Source of the DNA: Rhodothermales bacterium
Lineage (GTDB): Bacteria; Bacteroidota; Rhodothermia; Rhodothermales; UBA10348
Reading direction: 5' to 3'
NCBI GenBank assembly: GCA_030833605.1
Contig: JAURGV010000090.1
Coordinates: 1 to 8,766 of the forward strand
Length of the DNA stretch: 8,766 nt
The notes below the pieces were generated by a model. It saw only the letters and a list, made by a program, of their open reading frames with translations, was not told the DNA's origin and did no database searches. Below are positions 1-5,794 of the stretch, piece by piece (the stretch's first letter is position 1; every line of letters starts with the position of its first letter). The position numbers were made by a program, and so were the translations under genes.

Positions 1-365
1 GTTATTTCTTCCTCCCGAAGGTGCATACCGCTGCCAGCTATGTAGTAAAATCCCGAACGGTAGGGATTTCGGCCGGTGAGCATGGATGCGCGTGAAGGGG
101 AGCACACCGTGCCTGCGCTATGGAAATCGGTGAACCGCATACCTTGGCTGGCTAACCGGTCCAAATTGGGCGTTTCCATGATTTGATTGCCGTAGGAGGC
201 TAAGTCGCCGTACCCCAGATCGTCGGCCAGGAAAACCACAAAATTGGGACGTTTTCCTTCGCCCAACGCTTGTTGACAGCCTATTGCCCCGGGGAGTGAC
301 ACCACGATCCCAGCTGCTGCCAATTGTTGAATGAACTTGCGCCGGCTAAAATCGGTGCTTTCCAT
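1..365 (-). CDS. Sulfatase, N-terminal part (cut by window edge)
   Basis: The reverse strand reads open from an ATG at 365 to the window edge (121 codons) with no stop, so the C-terminal majority of a protein usually 450-550 aa long lies outside. Residues 39-54 carry the first sulfatase strand and the metal-binding pair D48-D49 in ADDLGYGD. Residues 88-99 (CSPSRASMLTGR) are the type I sulfatase signature: C88 is the residue matured to formylglycine, with R92 in the active site. The N-terminus has a twin-arginine-like motif SRRKFIQ (7-13), a hydrophobic stretch, and C30 after A-I-G, which could be a lipobox although A at -3 is unusual. Export by Tat, perhaps as a lipoprotein, is likely. The reaction is hydrolysis of a sulfate ester, probably on a glycan; substrate cannot be told from this fragment. 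It is divergent from the operon starting at 661. No Shine-Dalgarno is visible, and no in-frame ATG precedes the chosen start. Confidence 0.9.
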   Translation of the reverse strand, partial: MESTDFSRRKFIQQLAAAGIVVSLPGAIGCQQALGEGKRPNFVVFLADDLGYGDLASYGNQIMETPNLDRLASQGMRFTDFHSAGTVCSPSRASMLTGRNPYRSGFYYIAGSGMHLREEEI

Positions 366-433
366 CAGGAGTGTTTGGTTTGGATGAATGGAGACAAAAA
401 ATGAGCATCTTTTCGCGTAGATACAATAGCAGG

Positions 434-479
434 TCAATAGGTCGTGGAGAGGGTATTCAATAGGTCGTGGAGGGGGTAC
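434..479 (+). repeat. Tandem 23-bp direct repeat (two units)
   Basis: Units 434-456 and 457-479 match at 21 of 23 positions. Each contains CAATAGGTCGTGGAG followed by AGGGTAT or GGGGTAC. The second unit overlaps the left arm of the 75-bp hairpin element at 462-536, so the left arm of that element is effectively doubled here. A doubled left arm also occurs at the second locus (5466-5491 and 5501-5525). Confidence 0.8.
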
Positions 480-536
480 ATCGGACTAGAAGAACGTTCC
501 GTTCTTAATCGTCCTCAATACCCCCATCCACTCCTG
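462..536 (+). repeat. 75-bp hairpin-forming repeat, copy A
   Basis: This stretch matches 5501-5575 at 68 of 75 bases without gaps. It can fold end to end: AGG (462-464) with CCT (533-535), GTGGA (467-471) with TCCAC (527-531), GGGGG (472-476) with CCCCC (521-525), GGAC (483-486) with GTCC (511-514), and an apical stem AAGAACG (490-496) with CGTTCTT (500-506) closed by a TTC loop. No T-run follows on either side, so it is not a standard intrinsic terminator. It lies between the divergent sulfatase and dehydrogenase genes. I do not recognise it as a named repeat family. Confidence 0.8.
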
Positions 537-557
537 TTTAGGCTCAATGGCTTGCAA

Positions 558-586
558 TTGTTACCAATATCCCCTCACCATATATT
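558..586 (+). promoter_or_regulatory. Candidate promoter for the four-gene operon
   Basis: TTGTTA (558-563) and TATATT (581-586) are separated by 17 bases and resemble a sigma-70 pair (4 of 6 and 5 of 6 consensus bases). Transcription would begin near 593, leaving a leader of about 68 nt before the TTG start at 661. If the host is a Bacteroidota member, its main sigma factor prefers a different -7 element (TAnnTTTG). TATATTGT at 581-588 matches that only in part, so this assignment is tentative. Confidence 0.35.
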
Positions 587-645
587 GTCGGCGATTAGAC
601 CATGGTTAAGAGGCTTCTAAACGACCACCATCTTTTTTCACGGCT

Positions 646-650
646 GGAGG
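646..650 (+). promoter_or_regulatory. Ribosome binding site deciding a TTG start
   Basis: GGAGG lies 10 nt before TTG at 661 and 25 nt before the first in-frame ATG at 676. The spacing favours the TTG. It is one of only two convincing Shine-Dalgarno sites in the window; the other is AGGA at 3830-3833 before the symporter. Confidence 0.7.
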
Positions 651-660
651 AAAAGAAAAT

Positions 661-1677
661 TTGAGACAGGCGGTAATGACATCCCCAGGGATCATTCAGC
701 ATGGTGACGTGCCCAAACCATCGCCAGGACCTGGAGAAGTGTTGCTCCAAATTCATCGTATTGGTGTGTGCGGAAGCGACGTTCATGTAAATCATGGAAA
801 ACACCCGTTCACCCCCTATCCCGTTATTCAAGGCCACGAGTTTTGTGCCACGATTGCGGCCTGTGGTGAAGGGGTAGAAGGATTCGCAAAAGGTGCAAAA
901 GCGACCGCATTGCCCCAGATTGTGTGTAACGAGTGTCCGCGCTGCAAAGAAGGCAACTATCACATTTGTGACCACTTGAAAGTGAGAGGATTTCAGGCGC
1001 CGGGTGTCGCGCAGGATTTTTTCATCACGGAAGCCGACAAAATAGTTATGCTTCCCGACGCGTTTTCTTTTGAGCAGGGTGCTTTTGTGGAGCCCACAGC
1101 CGTGGCGATTCGAGCCACCAGTCGGGCAGGGGACTTGAAGGATGCAACAGTAGCCGTTCTAGGGGCAGGCCCCATTGGCAATCTCATGGCTCAAATGTGT
1201 CGCGCTCGAGGAGCTCTTGTATTCATCACTGATACCAGCGACTATCGACTGGACGTGGCCAAGCAATGCGGAATCTCACACGTTTCCAATGTTCGAAATG
1301 AATCGCTAAAGGAAGCTTCAGACCGGATTTTTGGCCATCGAGGAATCGATGTCGTCTTTGATTGTGCGGGGGTTCAGGAATCCATTTCGGCGGCGGTTGA
1401 CGCAGTGAATAAGGGCGGTACCATTGTTGTCGTAGCCGTTTACGGCGAAAAACCACGTGTCGATTTGGCTGTGGTTGGGGATCGTGAGCTGCGTATTGTG
1501 GGAACGCTGATGTATCAATACGACGACTATATGCAAGCAGTCGATCGCCTCAGCAAGGGTGATGTCAATATCAAACCGATGGAAACCAAACACTTTCCGT
1601 TCGCGCAATTCGATGCAGCCTATGCATTTATAGATACCGAAGGCCCTCGCAGTATGAAGGTTTTTATCGACCTTTAA
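661..1677 (+). CDS. Zinc-dependent medium-chain alcohol/polyol dehydrogenase
   Basis: A complete 338-aa medium-chain dehydrogenase, the usual length for the sorbitol/threonine/galactitol-phosphate-type branch. Catalytic zinc ligands are C37, H59 and E60 (in GHE) and probably E144. The structural zinc site is complete: C89, C92, C95 and C103. The Rossmann motif GAGPIG is at 168-173, and D191 at the end of the second strand suggests NAD+ rather than NADP+. The enzyme would oxidise a secondary hydroxyl of a sugar, sugar acid or sugar alcohol in the cytoplasm. With a fructokinase directly behind it, oxidation of mannitol or sorbitol to fructose is the most economical guess; L-galactonate- or gulonate-type substrates remain possible. 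The TTG start is chosen because GGAGG at 646-650 fits it and because relatives begin with M-(K/R)-Q-A-V-M. First gene of the operon; the kinase follows after 17 bp. Confidence 0.9.
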   Translation: MRQAVMTSPGIIQHGDVPKPSPGPGEVLLQIHRIGVCGSDVHVNHGKHPFTPYPVIQGHEFCATIAACGEGVEGFAKGAKATALPQIVCNECPRCKEGNYHICDHLKVRGFQAPGVAQDFFITEADKIVMLPDAFSFEQGAFVEPTAVAIRATSRAGDLKDATVAVLGAGPIGNLMAQMCRARGALVFITDTSDYRLDVAKQCGISHVSNVRNESLKEASDRIFGHRGIDVVFDCAGVQESISAAVDAVNKGGTIVVVAVYGEKPRVDLAVVGDRELRIVGTLMYQYDDYMQAVDRLSKGDVNIKPMETKHFPFAQFDAAYAFIDTEGPRSMKVFIDL

Positions 1678-1694
1678 AACCCAGCACCGACGTC

Positions 1695-2585
1695 TTGCCC
1701 ATACCAACAAAGACACCGCCATCATCACCACTTGTTGTAGGCATTGGTGAGCTTTTATGGGACACCTTTCCTGAAGGGCGTCAAATTGGAGGTGCTCCTG
1801 CCAATTTTGCATACCATTGCCAGCTTTTGGGTGCGAATGCCGTAATTGTTAGTGCAGTAGGTATTGACGGCGCTGGGCGTGATTTATTGGAAGCGTTGGG
1901 CGATCGGGGTTTAAATACTGCTCAGGTAGCTACCGATCAGGCTCACACTACAGGGGCTGTTTTGGTTGATTTGGACTTGAATGGCGTACCGTCGTATATC
2001 ATCGAGGAAAATGCAGCTTGGGACTATTTGGAGCCCACTTCAGCTCTTTTTGACGTGGCATCTCAGGCAGACGCCGTTTGTTTTGGAACACTTGCACAGC
2101 GCTCCCAGCATTCAAGAGAGACCATTTTATCGTTTTTACAGGCGACCAGACCGGATTGTTTACGCATATTTGACCTCAATTTGAGGCAAACGTATTACAG
2201 CAAGAGGGTCATTGCCGATGGGTTGCACTGGGCAACGGTGCTAAAGCTGAATGCGGAAGAACTAAAAACCATCGCCACGCTGTTGGGACTTGAGGGAAGC
2301 ACCATTGAACTTTTGGACACATTGGCGACCGCGTATGGCCTTCAAGCGGTAGCGCTGACCATGGGAGAACAAGGATGTATTCTTTGGTCGGATGGCGCCA
2401 CGATTCATCAAGAAGGATTCGACCGAGGCCCTGTGATTGACACGGTGGGTGCCGGAGATTGCTTTACCGCGGTTTTAGCTATGGGTTTGTTGAAAAATGA
2501 ACCGCCCCAAGTGATTGCCGAAAAAGCCAACTGGCGAGCAGCTTATGTTTGCACCGAGGCTGGAGCTATGCCTTTAATGCCCTAA
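1695..2585 (+). CDS. PfkB-family fructokinase
   Basis: A 296-aa ribokinase-fold sugar kinase of typical length. The substrate-binding motif GGAPANFA is at 32-39, FDLNLRQ at 159-165, KLNAEEL at 184-190, and the ATP/catalytic signature DTVGAGDCF at 249-257, with D255 as expected base. The opening GIGELLWDTFPEG and the closing AYVCTEAGAMPLMP strongly resemble Bacteroides-type fructokinases, so ATP-dependent conversion of fructose to fructose 6-phosphate is the best call. A 2-keto-3-deoxygluconate kinase, also PfkB-type, is less likely. The start is uncertain: TTG at 1695 is the only reasonable start codon before the fold begins near residue 13, it lacks a Shine-Dalgarno, and the frame stays open upstream into the dehydrogenase gene without any ATG in the stretch I checked. 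Translation may be coupled to the upstream gene (17-bp gap). Confidence 0.88.
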   Translation: MPIPTKTPPSSPLVVGIGELLWDTFPEGRQIGGAPANFAYHCQLLGANAVIVSAVGIDGAGRDLLEALGDRGLNTAQVATDQAHTTGAVLVDLDLNGVPSYIIEENAAWDYLEPTSALFDVASQADAVCFGTLAQRSQHSRETILSFLQATRPDCLRIFDLNLRQTYYSKRVIADGLHWATVLKLNAEELKTIATLLGLEGSTIELLDTLATAYGLQAVALTMGEQGCILWSDGATIHQEGFDRGPVIDTVGAGDCFTAVLAMGLLKNEPPQVIAEKANWRAAYVCTEAGAMPLMP

Positions 2586-2631
2586 ATTAAATCGAACCAC
2601 ACACCACGTATCCTACCAAGCCACGCCGAGT

Positions 2632-3816
2632 ATGACGAAAGACTTTTCGACACAGAATTTTGGGTTCCACGTTCCCACTGAAGTTCACTTTGGATTCGGT
2701 AAACTGGCCACCGTAGGCGACACGGTTGCCCGTTTTGGCACGCGTTGTCTTTTGGTCACAGGGCCTAAAACAGGATCTGTTGGAGCGTATTTGCCTCGGG
2801 TATTTGAATATCTGAAAGCTGCGGGCGTTTCGGTAGCTCATTTTGATGGAGTAATTCCCAACCCTACGACCGATACCATTGGTGCCGGAGCTAAAATGGC
2901 CGTGGATTTTGGGGCCAATGTGATTCTTGGAGTAGGGGGAGGCTCCAGTATGGATGCCGCAAAAGCGATTGCCGTCGAGTCGACGCACGAAGGAAGTTGT
3001 TGGGACTACCTGTTTTACAAAGAGGCAAAACCAACAGACAAGACATTGCCGGTGATTGCCGTTTCGACAACATCTGGAACCGGCTCTCAGGTTACCCAAG
3101 TGTCAGTAGTAACGCACACCCAAACGCGTGACAAGTCTGCGCTATACAATGCCCTGATATTTCCACGGGTCGCCATTGTTGATCCTGAGTTGATGGAATC
3201 GGTCCCTCGCCACGTCACTGCGTGTACCGGATTTGATACTTTTACCCACGCATTCGAGAGCGCTATTCACGTCAATACATCGCCCTATGTGGAATTGATG
3301 GCTTGGGAAGCGATTTCGTTGGTCCTAACCCACCTTCCTGCCGCACTTGAAGATGGTTCAAATGTGGAGGCTAGGTCGGCTTTGGCTTACGCCGACACGC
3401 TGGCCGGCATGTGTATTGCTATTGCTGGAGTGACACTTCCTCATGGTATTGGAATGGCCATCGGAGGGATGTATCCCCATGTGGCCCATGGAGAAGCACT
3501 TGCTCTCAACTATCCCGCTTTTATGCGCTTTACGTGTGCAACCGCTCCTGCTCCCTTTGCTCGTTTAGCTAAACTGTTCAATCGTGACCTGGAAGGAATG
3601 GATGAAAAAGCAGCGGCGCTTCGGTCTTGCGACGAATTGGATGCCTTTCTTCAAAAAATTGGATTGTGGATGGGCTTAGCCGACAAAGGGGTTCCTGAAC
3701 ATGAATTACCTGACTTGGCCCGACAATGTCGCGTGCTACCCGACTTTAAAAACAATCCCCGAATTGCAACCGAGGAAGAGATGCTGGCTCTGATGCAGCA
3801 GTGTTTCAAACGTTAA
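2632..3816 (+). CDS. Iron-type (group III) alcohol dehydrogenase
   Basis: A 394-aa dehydroquinate-synthase-fold dehydrogenase of normal family length. The NAD(P)-binding motif GGGSSMDAAKA is at 102-112 and TTSGTGSQ at 146-153. The metal ligands of this family are D-H-H-H; by pattern they are D202 and H206 (GFDTFTH), H271 (LPHGIG) and H286 (AHGEAL). All appear intact. It would interconvert an alcohol and an aldehyde or ketone in the cytoplasm with an Fe2+ or Zn2+ cofactor. The substrate is not visible. It may oxidise or reduce a side product of the sugar route, for example lactaldehyde or glycolaldehyde, or give a second entry for another polyol. It starts 46 bp after the kinase and ends 25 bp before the symporter, so it belongs to the same operon. 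No strong Shine-Dalgarno precedes the ATG. Confidence 0.9.
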   Translation: MTKDFSTQNFGFHVPTEVHFGFGKLATVGDTVARFGTRCLLVTGPKTGSVGAYLPRVFEYLKAAGVSVAHFDGVIPNPTTDTIGAGAKMAVDFGANVILGVGGGSSMDAAKAIAVESTHEGSCWDYLFYKEAKPTDKTLPVIAVSTTSGTGSQVTQVSVVTHTQTRDKSALYNALIFPRVAIVDPELMESVPRHVTACTGFDTFTHAFESAIHVNTSPYVELMAWEAISLVLTHLPAALEDGSNVEARSALAYADTLAGMCIAIAGVTLPHGIGMAIGGMYPHVAHGEALALNYPAFMRFTCATAPAPFARLAKLFNRDLEGMDEKAAALRSCDELDAFLQKIGLWMGLADKGVPEHELPDLARQCRVLPDFKNNPRIATEEEMLALMQQCFKR

Positions 3817-3841
3817 CTAACTATCCGATAGGACGAACTTC

Positions 3842-5458
3842 ATGACGACTCTTGATATCGTAATCGTAGTCTGCTACATGTTGGGGATCATGGCGATCGG
3901 CATTTTTGCAGGCTACCGGAAGAATACATCGAGTTCAGATTTTTTTCTGGCTGGGAAATCGCTTCGCTGGCCAGTGATTGGAGCTGCCCTTTTTACCGCG
4001 AATATCTCGACGATTCATCTGGTTGGGCTCGCGGCCGATGGGTATAGGATAGGTTTTGTGGTCGGTAATTTTGAATGGATGGCCACCTTTACCCTCATCG
4101 TGTTGGGCCTCATTTTTGTCCCGTTTTATCTGCGAAGCAATATCAACACGCTTCCTGAATTCCTCGAAAAACGATACAGTTCGACGCCTCGATTGATTTT
4201 GGCACTGATCACGGTAGTATCCGCGTTGCTGATCCATATCGGTATCAGTATTTACGCGGGGGCCATGGTTTTCTTGTATTTCTTTGGGGTACCCGTTATT
4301 TGGTCCGTAATTGGAATAGCCGCTGTTGCCGCCACCTATACCATTATCGGAGGGTTGCGAGCCATTGTTGTAACCGACGTCATTCAAGCCGTTCTGCTCC
4401 TTACGGGGGCGGTGACGCTGACGTTATTTGCCATTTTTGCGCTTCCGGATCAGGGGATTCACACGCTGGCTGACTTTCAAGCAGCCGTTAAAAGTGATCA
4501 ATTGAATATGCTTCATTCATTTCGTAACCCAGAAACGGGCCGATTGAATGAGTATTCATGGGTTTCCGTTTTATTGGGTTATCCGATTCTCGGCATTTGG
4601 TACTGGTGTACGGATCAAACCATTGTTCAAAAGACGCTTGGTGCCCGAAGTATGCGAGATGGTCAGTTAGGAGCCGTTTTTGCGGGCGGCCTGAAGATTC
4701 TGCCCCTCTTTTTTATGGTGCTACCGGGCGTATTGGGATACGTTTTGTTTCAGGATATCATTGAGCAACCCAATGACACCCTGCTCATTATGATCCAAGA
4801 GCTTTTGCCTGCCGGTCTGAAAGGCTTGCTGGCTGCGGGGCTTTTGGCTGCTGTGATGAGTACCGTTGAATCGGCGCTAAACAGTACAGCAACCGTGGTT
4901 GCTGAGGACATCGTCAAAAAGATGCGCCCTCAAACGAGTGACCGTTCACTCGTGACCATTGGAAGAATTACAGCCGTAATCGTCATTGTTTTGGCCATTT
5001 TCTGGTCTCCTTATGGCGGCAAATTTGTCAGCATTTTTGAGGCGATCAACAAAATCCCGATGATGTTTGCGCCCGCTATCACGTGTGTGTTCCTATTCGG
5101 TGTTTTTTGGAAACGGGGTACGAAAGAAGCGGCCGTTACTACGTTGATTTTCGGCCTGGTGATTGGCGTGGCCTACTTTTTAGTGGACTTACCCGCCTTC
5201 GGGGATACCCGATTGGTTGCGGATACCTGGGGCATTCCGTTTATGCAAGTGGGTTGGTGGCTTTTCTGCCTCTGCTCCGTGGTATATGTGATTACTAGCT
5301 TGGCTACACCGCCGCCGGATGAGCAATTGGAGGCCATTCATTGGCAGTCGCCATGGAAGGACTTGTTTGGTTCGAAATTGACCGGCTGGAAGGATCCTCG
5401 ATCGGTCTCGATAGGGCTGCTTGGGTTGATGGCAATACTTTACTTTTGGTTACAATAG
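3842..5458 (+). CDS. Sodium:solute symporter, SGLT-like (SSS/SLC5 family)
   Basis: A 538-aa integral membrane protein with about 13-14 hydrophobic segments, as expected for the LeuT-fold SSS family. Family landmarks are GLRAIVVTDVIQ (172-182 region), WYWCTDQTIVQ (253-263), and MSTVESALNSTATVV (339-353), which sits in the helix contributing the second sodium site. The GNFEWMATFTL segment (75-84) and the WCTDQ motif place it with SGLT-type sugar transporters rather than proline, pantothenate or acetate symporters. It would import a sugar or sugar alcohol across the inner membrane using the Na+ gradient, which suits a marine host. AGGA at 3830-3833 lies 8 nt before the ATG. It is the last gene of the operon, and its product probably supplies the substrate for the zinc dehydrogenase and the kinase. 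The hydrophilic tail (about 490-520) precedes a final helix. Substrate identity is inferred from neighbours only. Confidence 0.92.
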   Translation: MTTLDIVIVVCYMLGIMAIGIFAGYRKNTSSSDFFLAGKSLRWPVIGAALFTANISTIHLVGLAADGYRIGFVVGNFEWMATFTLIVLGLIFVPFYLRSNINTLPEFLEKRYSSTPRLILALITVVSALLIHIGISIYAGAMVFLYFFGVPVIWSVIGIAAVAATYTIIGGLRAIVVTDVIQAVLLLTGAVTLTLFAIFALPDQGIHTLADFQAAVKSDQLNMLHSFRNPETGRLNEYSWVSVLLGYPILGIWYWCTDQTIVQKTLGARSMRDGQLGAVFAGGLKILPLFFMVLPGVLGYVLFQDIIEQPNDTLLIMIQELLPAGLKGLLAAGLLAAVMSTVESALNSTATVVAEDIVKKMRPQTSDRSLVTIGRITAVIVIVLAIFWSPYGGKFVSIFEAINKIPMMFAPAITCVFLFGVFWKRGTKEAAVTTLIFGLVIGVAYFLVDLPAFGDTRLVADTWGIPFMQVGWWLFCLCSVVYVITSLATPPPDEQLEAIHWQSPWKDLFGSKLTGWKDPRSVSIGLLGLMAILYFWLQ

Positions 5459-5465
5459 GTTTTTC

Positions 5466-5640
5466 AGGTCGCGGATGGGGGCCGTTCGGACGGGCAAAAC
5501 AGGTCGTGGAGGGGGCAGTTCGGACTAGGAGAACGTTCCGTTCTCAATCGTCCTCACAACCCCCATCCACTCCTGCTGAATGCGCACCCAAACCGATTCG
5601 TTTCTCTCCGTAATGATCTCGATACCCCCATCCGCGACCT
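5466..5640. repeat. Perfect 16-bp inverted repeat enclosing copy B
   Basis: AGGTCGCGGATGGGGG (5466-5481) is the exact reverse complement of CCCCCATCCGCGACCT (5625-5640), with a 143-bp spacer. The arms are variants of the outer arms of the 75-bp element, and the left one continues into CCGTTCGGAC much as copy B continues into CAGTTCGGAC. This suggests an older element split by insertion of copy B, or serial duplication of half-elements. Confidence 0.8.
5501..5575 (+). repeat. 75-bp hairpin-forming repeat, copy B
   Basis: Same element as 462-536, same orientation, 68 of 75 bases identical. The fold is kept: AGG (5501-5503) with CCT (5572-5574), GTGGA (5506-5510) with TCCAC (5566-5570), GGGGG (5511-5515) with CCCCC (5560-5564), GGAC (5522-5525) with GTCC (5550-5553), and an apical stem GAGAACG (5529-5535) with CGTTCTC (5539-5545). 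The outermost pair of the apical stem is A-T in copy A and G-C here, a compensatory change. Confidence 0.8.
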
Positions 5641-5770
5641 TTTCAGTTTCTCTGGATGCTCGGGAAAACGTTCCGTTCTCAATCGGCTTATCGTGAATTT
5701 TAATTTCGGAAAGAGCCTTTTCAATAGTTAGTCGTTGCATATCGGTATTCGGAAGTACTGCGCCGTTCAT
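5525..5770 (-). pseudogene. 81-codon reading frame, probably repeat-derived or broken gene
   Basis: On the reverse strand an ATG at 5770 opens 81 codons ending in TAG. Its N-terminal part (MQRLTIEKALSEIKIHD, 11-27) looks protein-like and helical, but the rest is built from the local DNA repeat: IENGTFS occurs at about 34-40 and again as the last seven residues, from hairpin cores C and B. Copy A reads QEWMGVLRTIKNGTFF-stop in the equivalent frame, compared with QEWMGVVRTIENGTFS-stop here. The differences between copies are not concentrated at third codon positions, and two of them preserve a DNA/RNA stem, which argues against selection on a protein. I find no recognisable domain. It may be a decayed small gene into which repeats inserted, or no gene at all. 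Confidence 0.25.
5664..5685 (+). repeat. Third copy of the hairpin core (copy C)
   Basis: This 22-bp segment matches 5529-5550 of copy B at 21 of 22 bases: GAAAACG-TTC-CGTTCTC followed by AATCG. The single difference turns one pair of the apical stem into an A-C mismatch. It lies 23 bp beyond the right arm of the outer inverted repeat and lacks its own GGGGG/CCCCC arms. Confidence 0.7.
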
Positions 5771-5794
5771 GGCGTGTAAACAAGCATTGTAGAC

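Larger units (their letters stand above)
5459..5794. other. 336-bp intergenic region filled with repeats
   Basis: This gap holds a left half-element (5466-5491), a full 75-bp element (5501-5575), a right half-element (about 5612-5640) and a third copy of the hairpin core (5664-5685). The remaining 5686-5794 is unique sequence with no clear promoter or Shine-Dalgarno for the gene at 5795. A small UUCG-like hairpin (CCGT-TCGG-ACGG, 5482-5493) lies just past the symporter stop but has no T-run. An 81-codon reverse-strand reading frame crosses the region and is listed separately. Confidence 0.75.

Noticed and set aside
366..433. Promoter for the sulfatase on the reverse strand
   Set aside because: A TTGACC occurs on the reverse strand but no acceptable -10 lies 16-18 bases further on; nothing convincing found.
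434..536. Possible CRISPR array from the tandem 23-bp units
   Set aside because: Only two units, directly adjacent with no spacers, and no cas genes in the window.
462..536. Copy A as a rho-independent terminator
   Set aside because: The hairpin is long and interrupted and no T-run follows on either strand; its repeat nature and covariation fit a repetitive element better. The same applies to copy B.
595..975. 126-codon reverse frame across the operon start
   Set aside because: It overlaps the well-supported zinc dehydrogenase and its candidate promoter, and shows no domain.
676..1677. ATG at 676 as start of the zinc dehydrogenase
   Set aside because: It is 25 nt from the GGAGG, and the preceding residues R-Q-A-V belong to the conserved N-terminus of the family.
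1318..1812. 164-codon reverse frame
   Set aside because: Antisense shadow spanning the end of the dehydrogenase and the start of the kinase; no recognisable protein features.
2587..3099. 170-codon reverse frame
   Set aside because: Antisense to the iron-type dehydrogenase; its sequence is the mirror of conserved coding on the other strand.
3935..4387. 150-codon reverse frame rich in N, G and Y
   Set aside because: Composition is the expected antisense of a membrane protein gene; no start context or domain.
5482..5493. CCGT-TCGG-ACGG hairpin as the operon terminator
   Set aside because: Only four base pairs and no T-run afterwards; the T-run near 5459-5464 precedes it.
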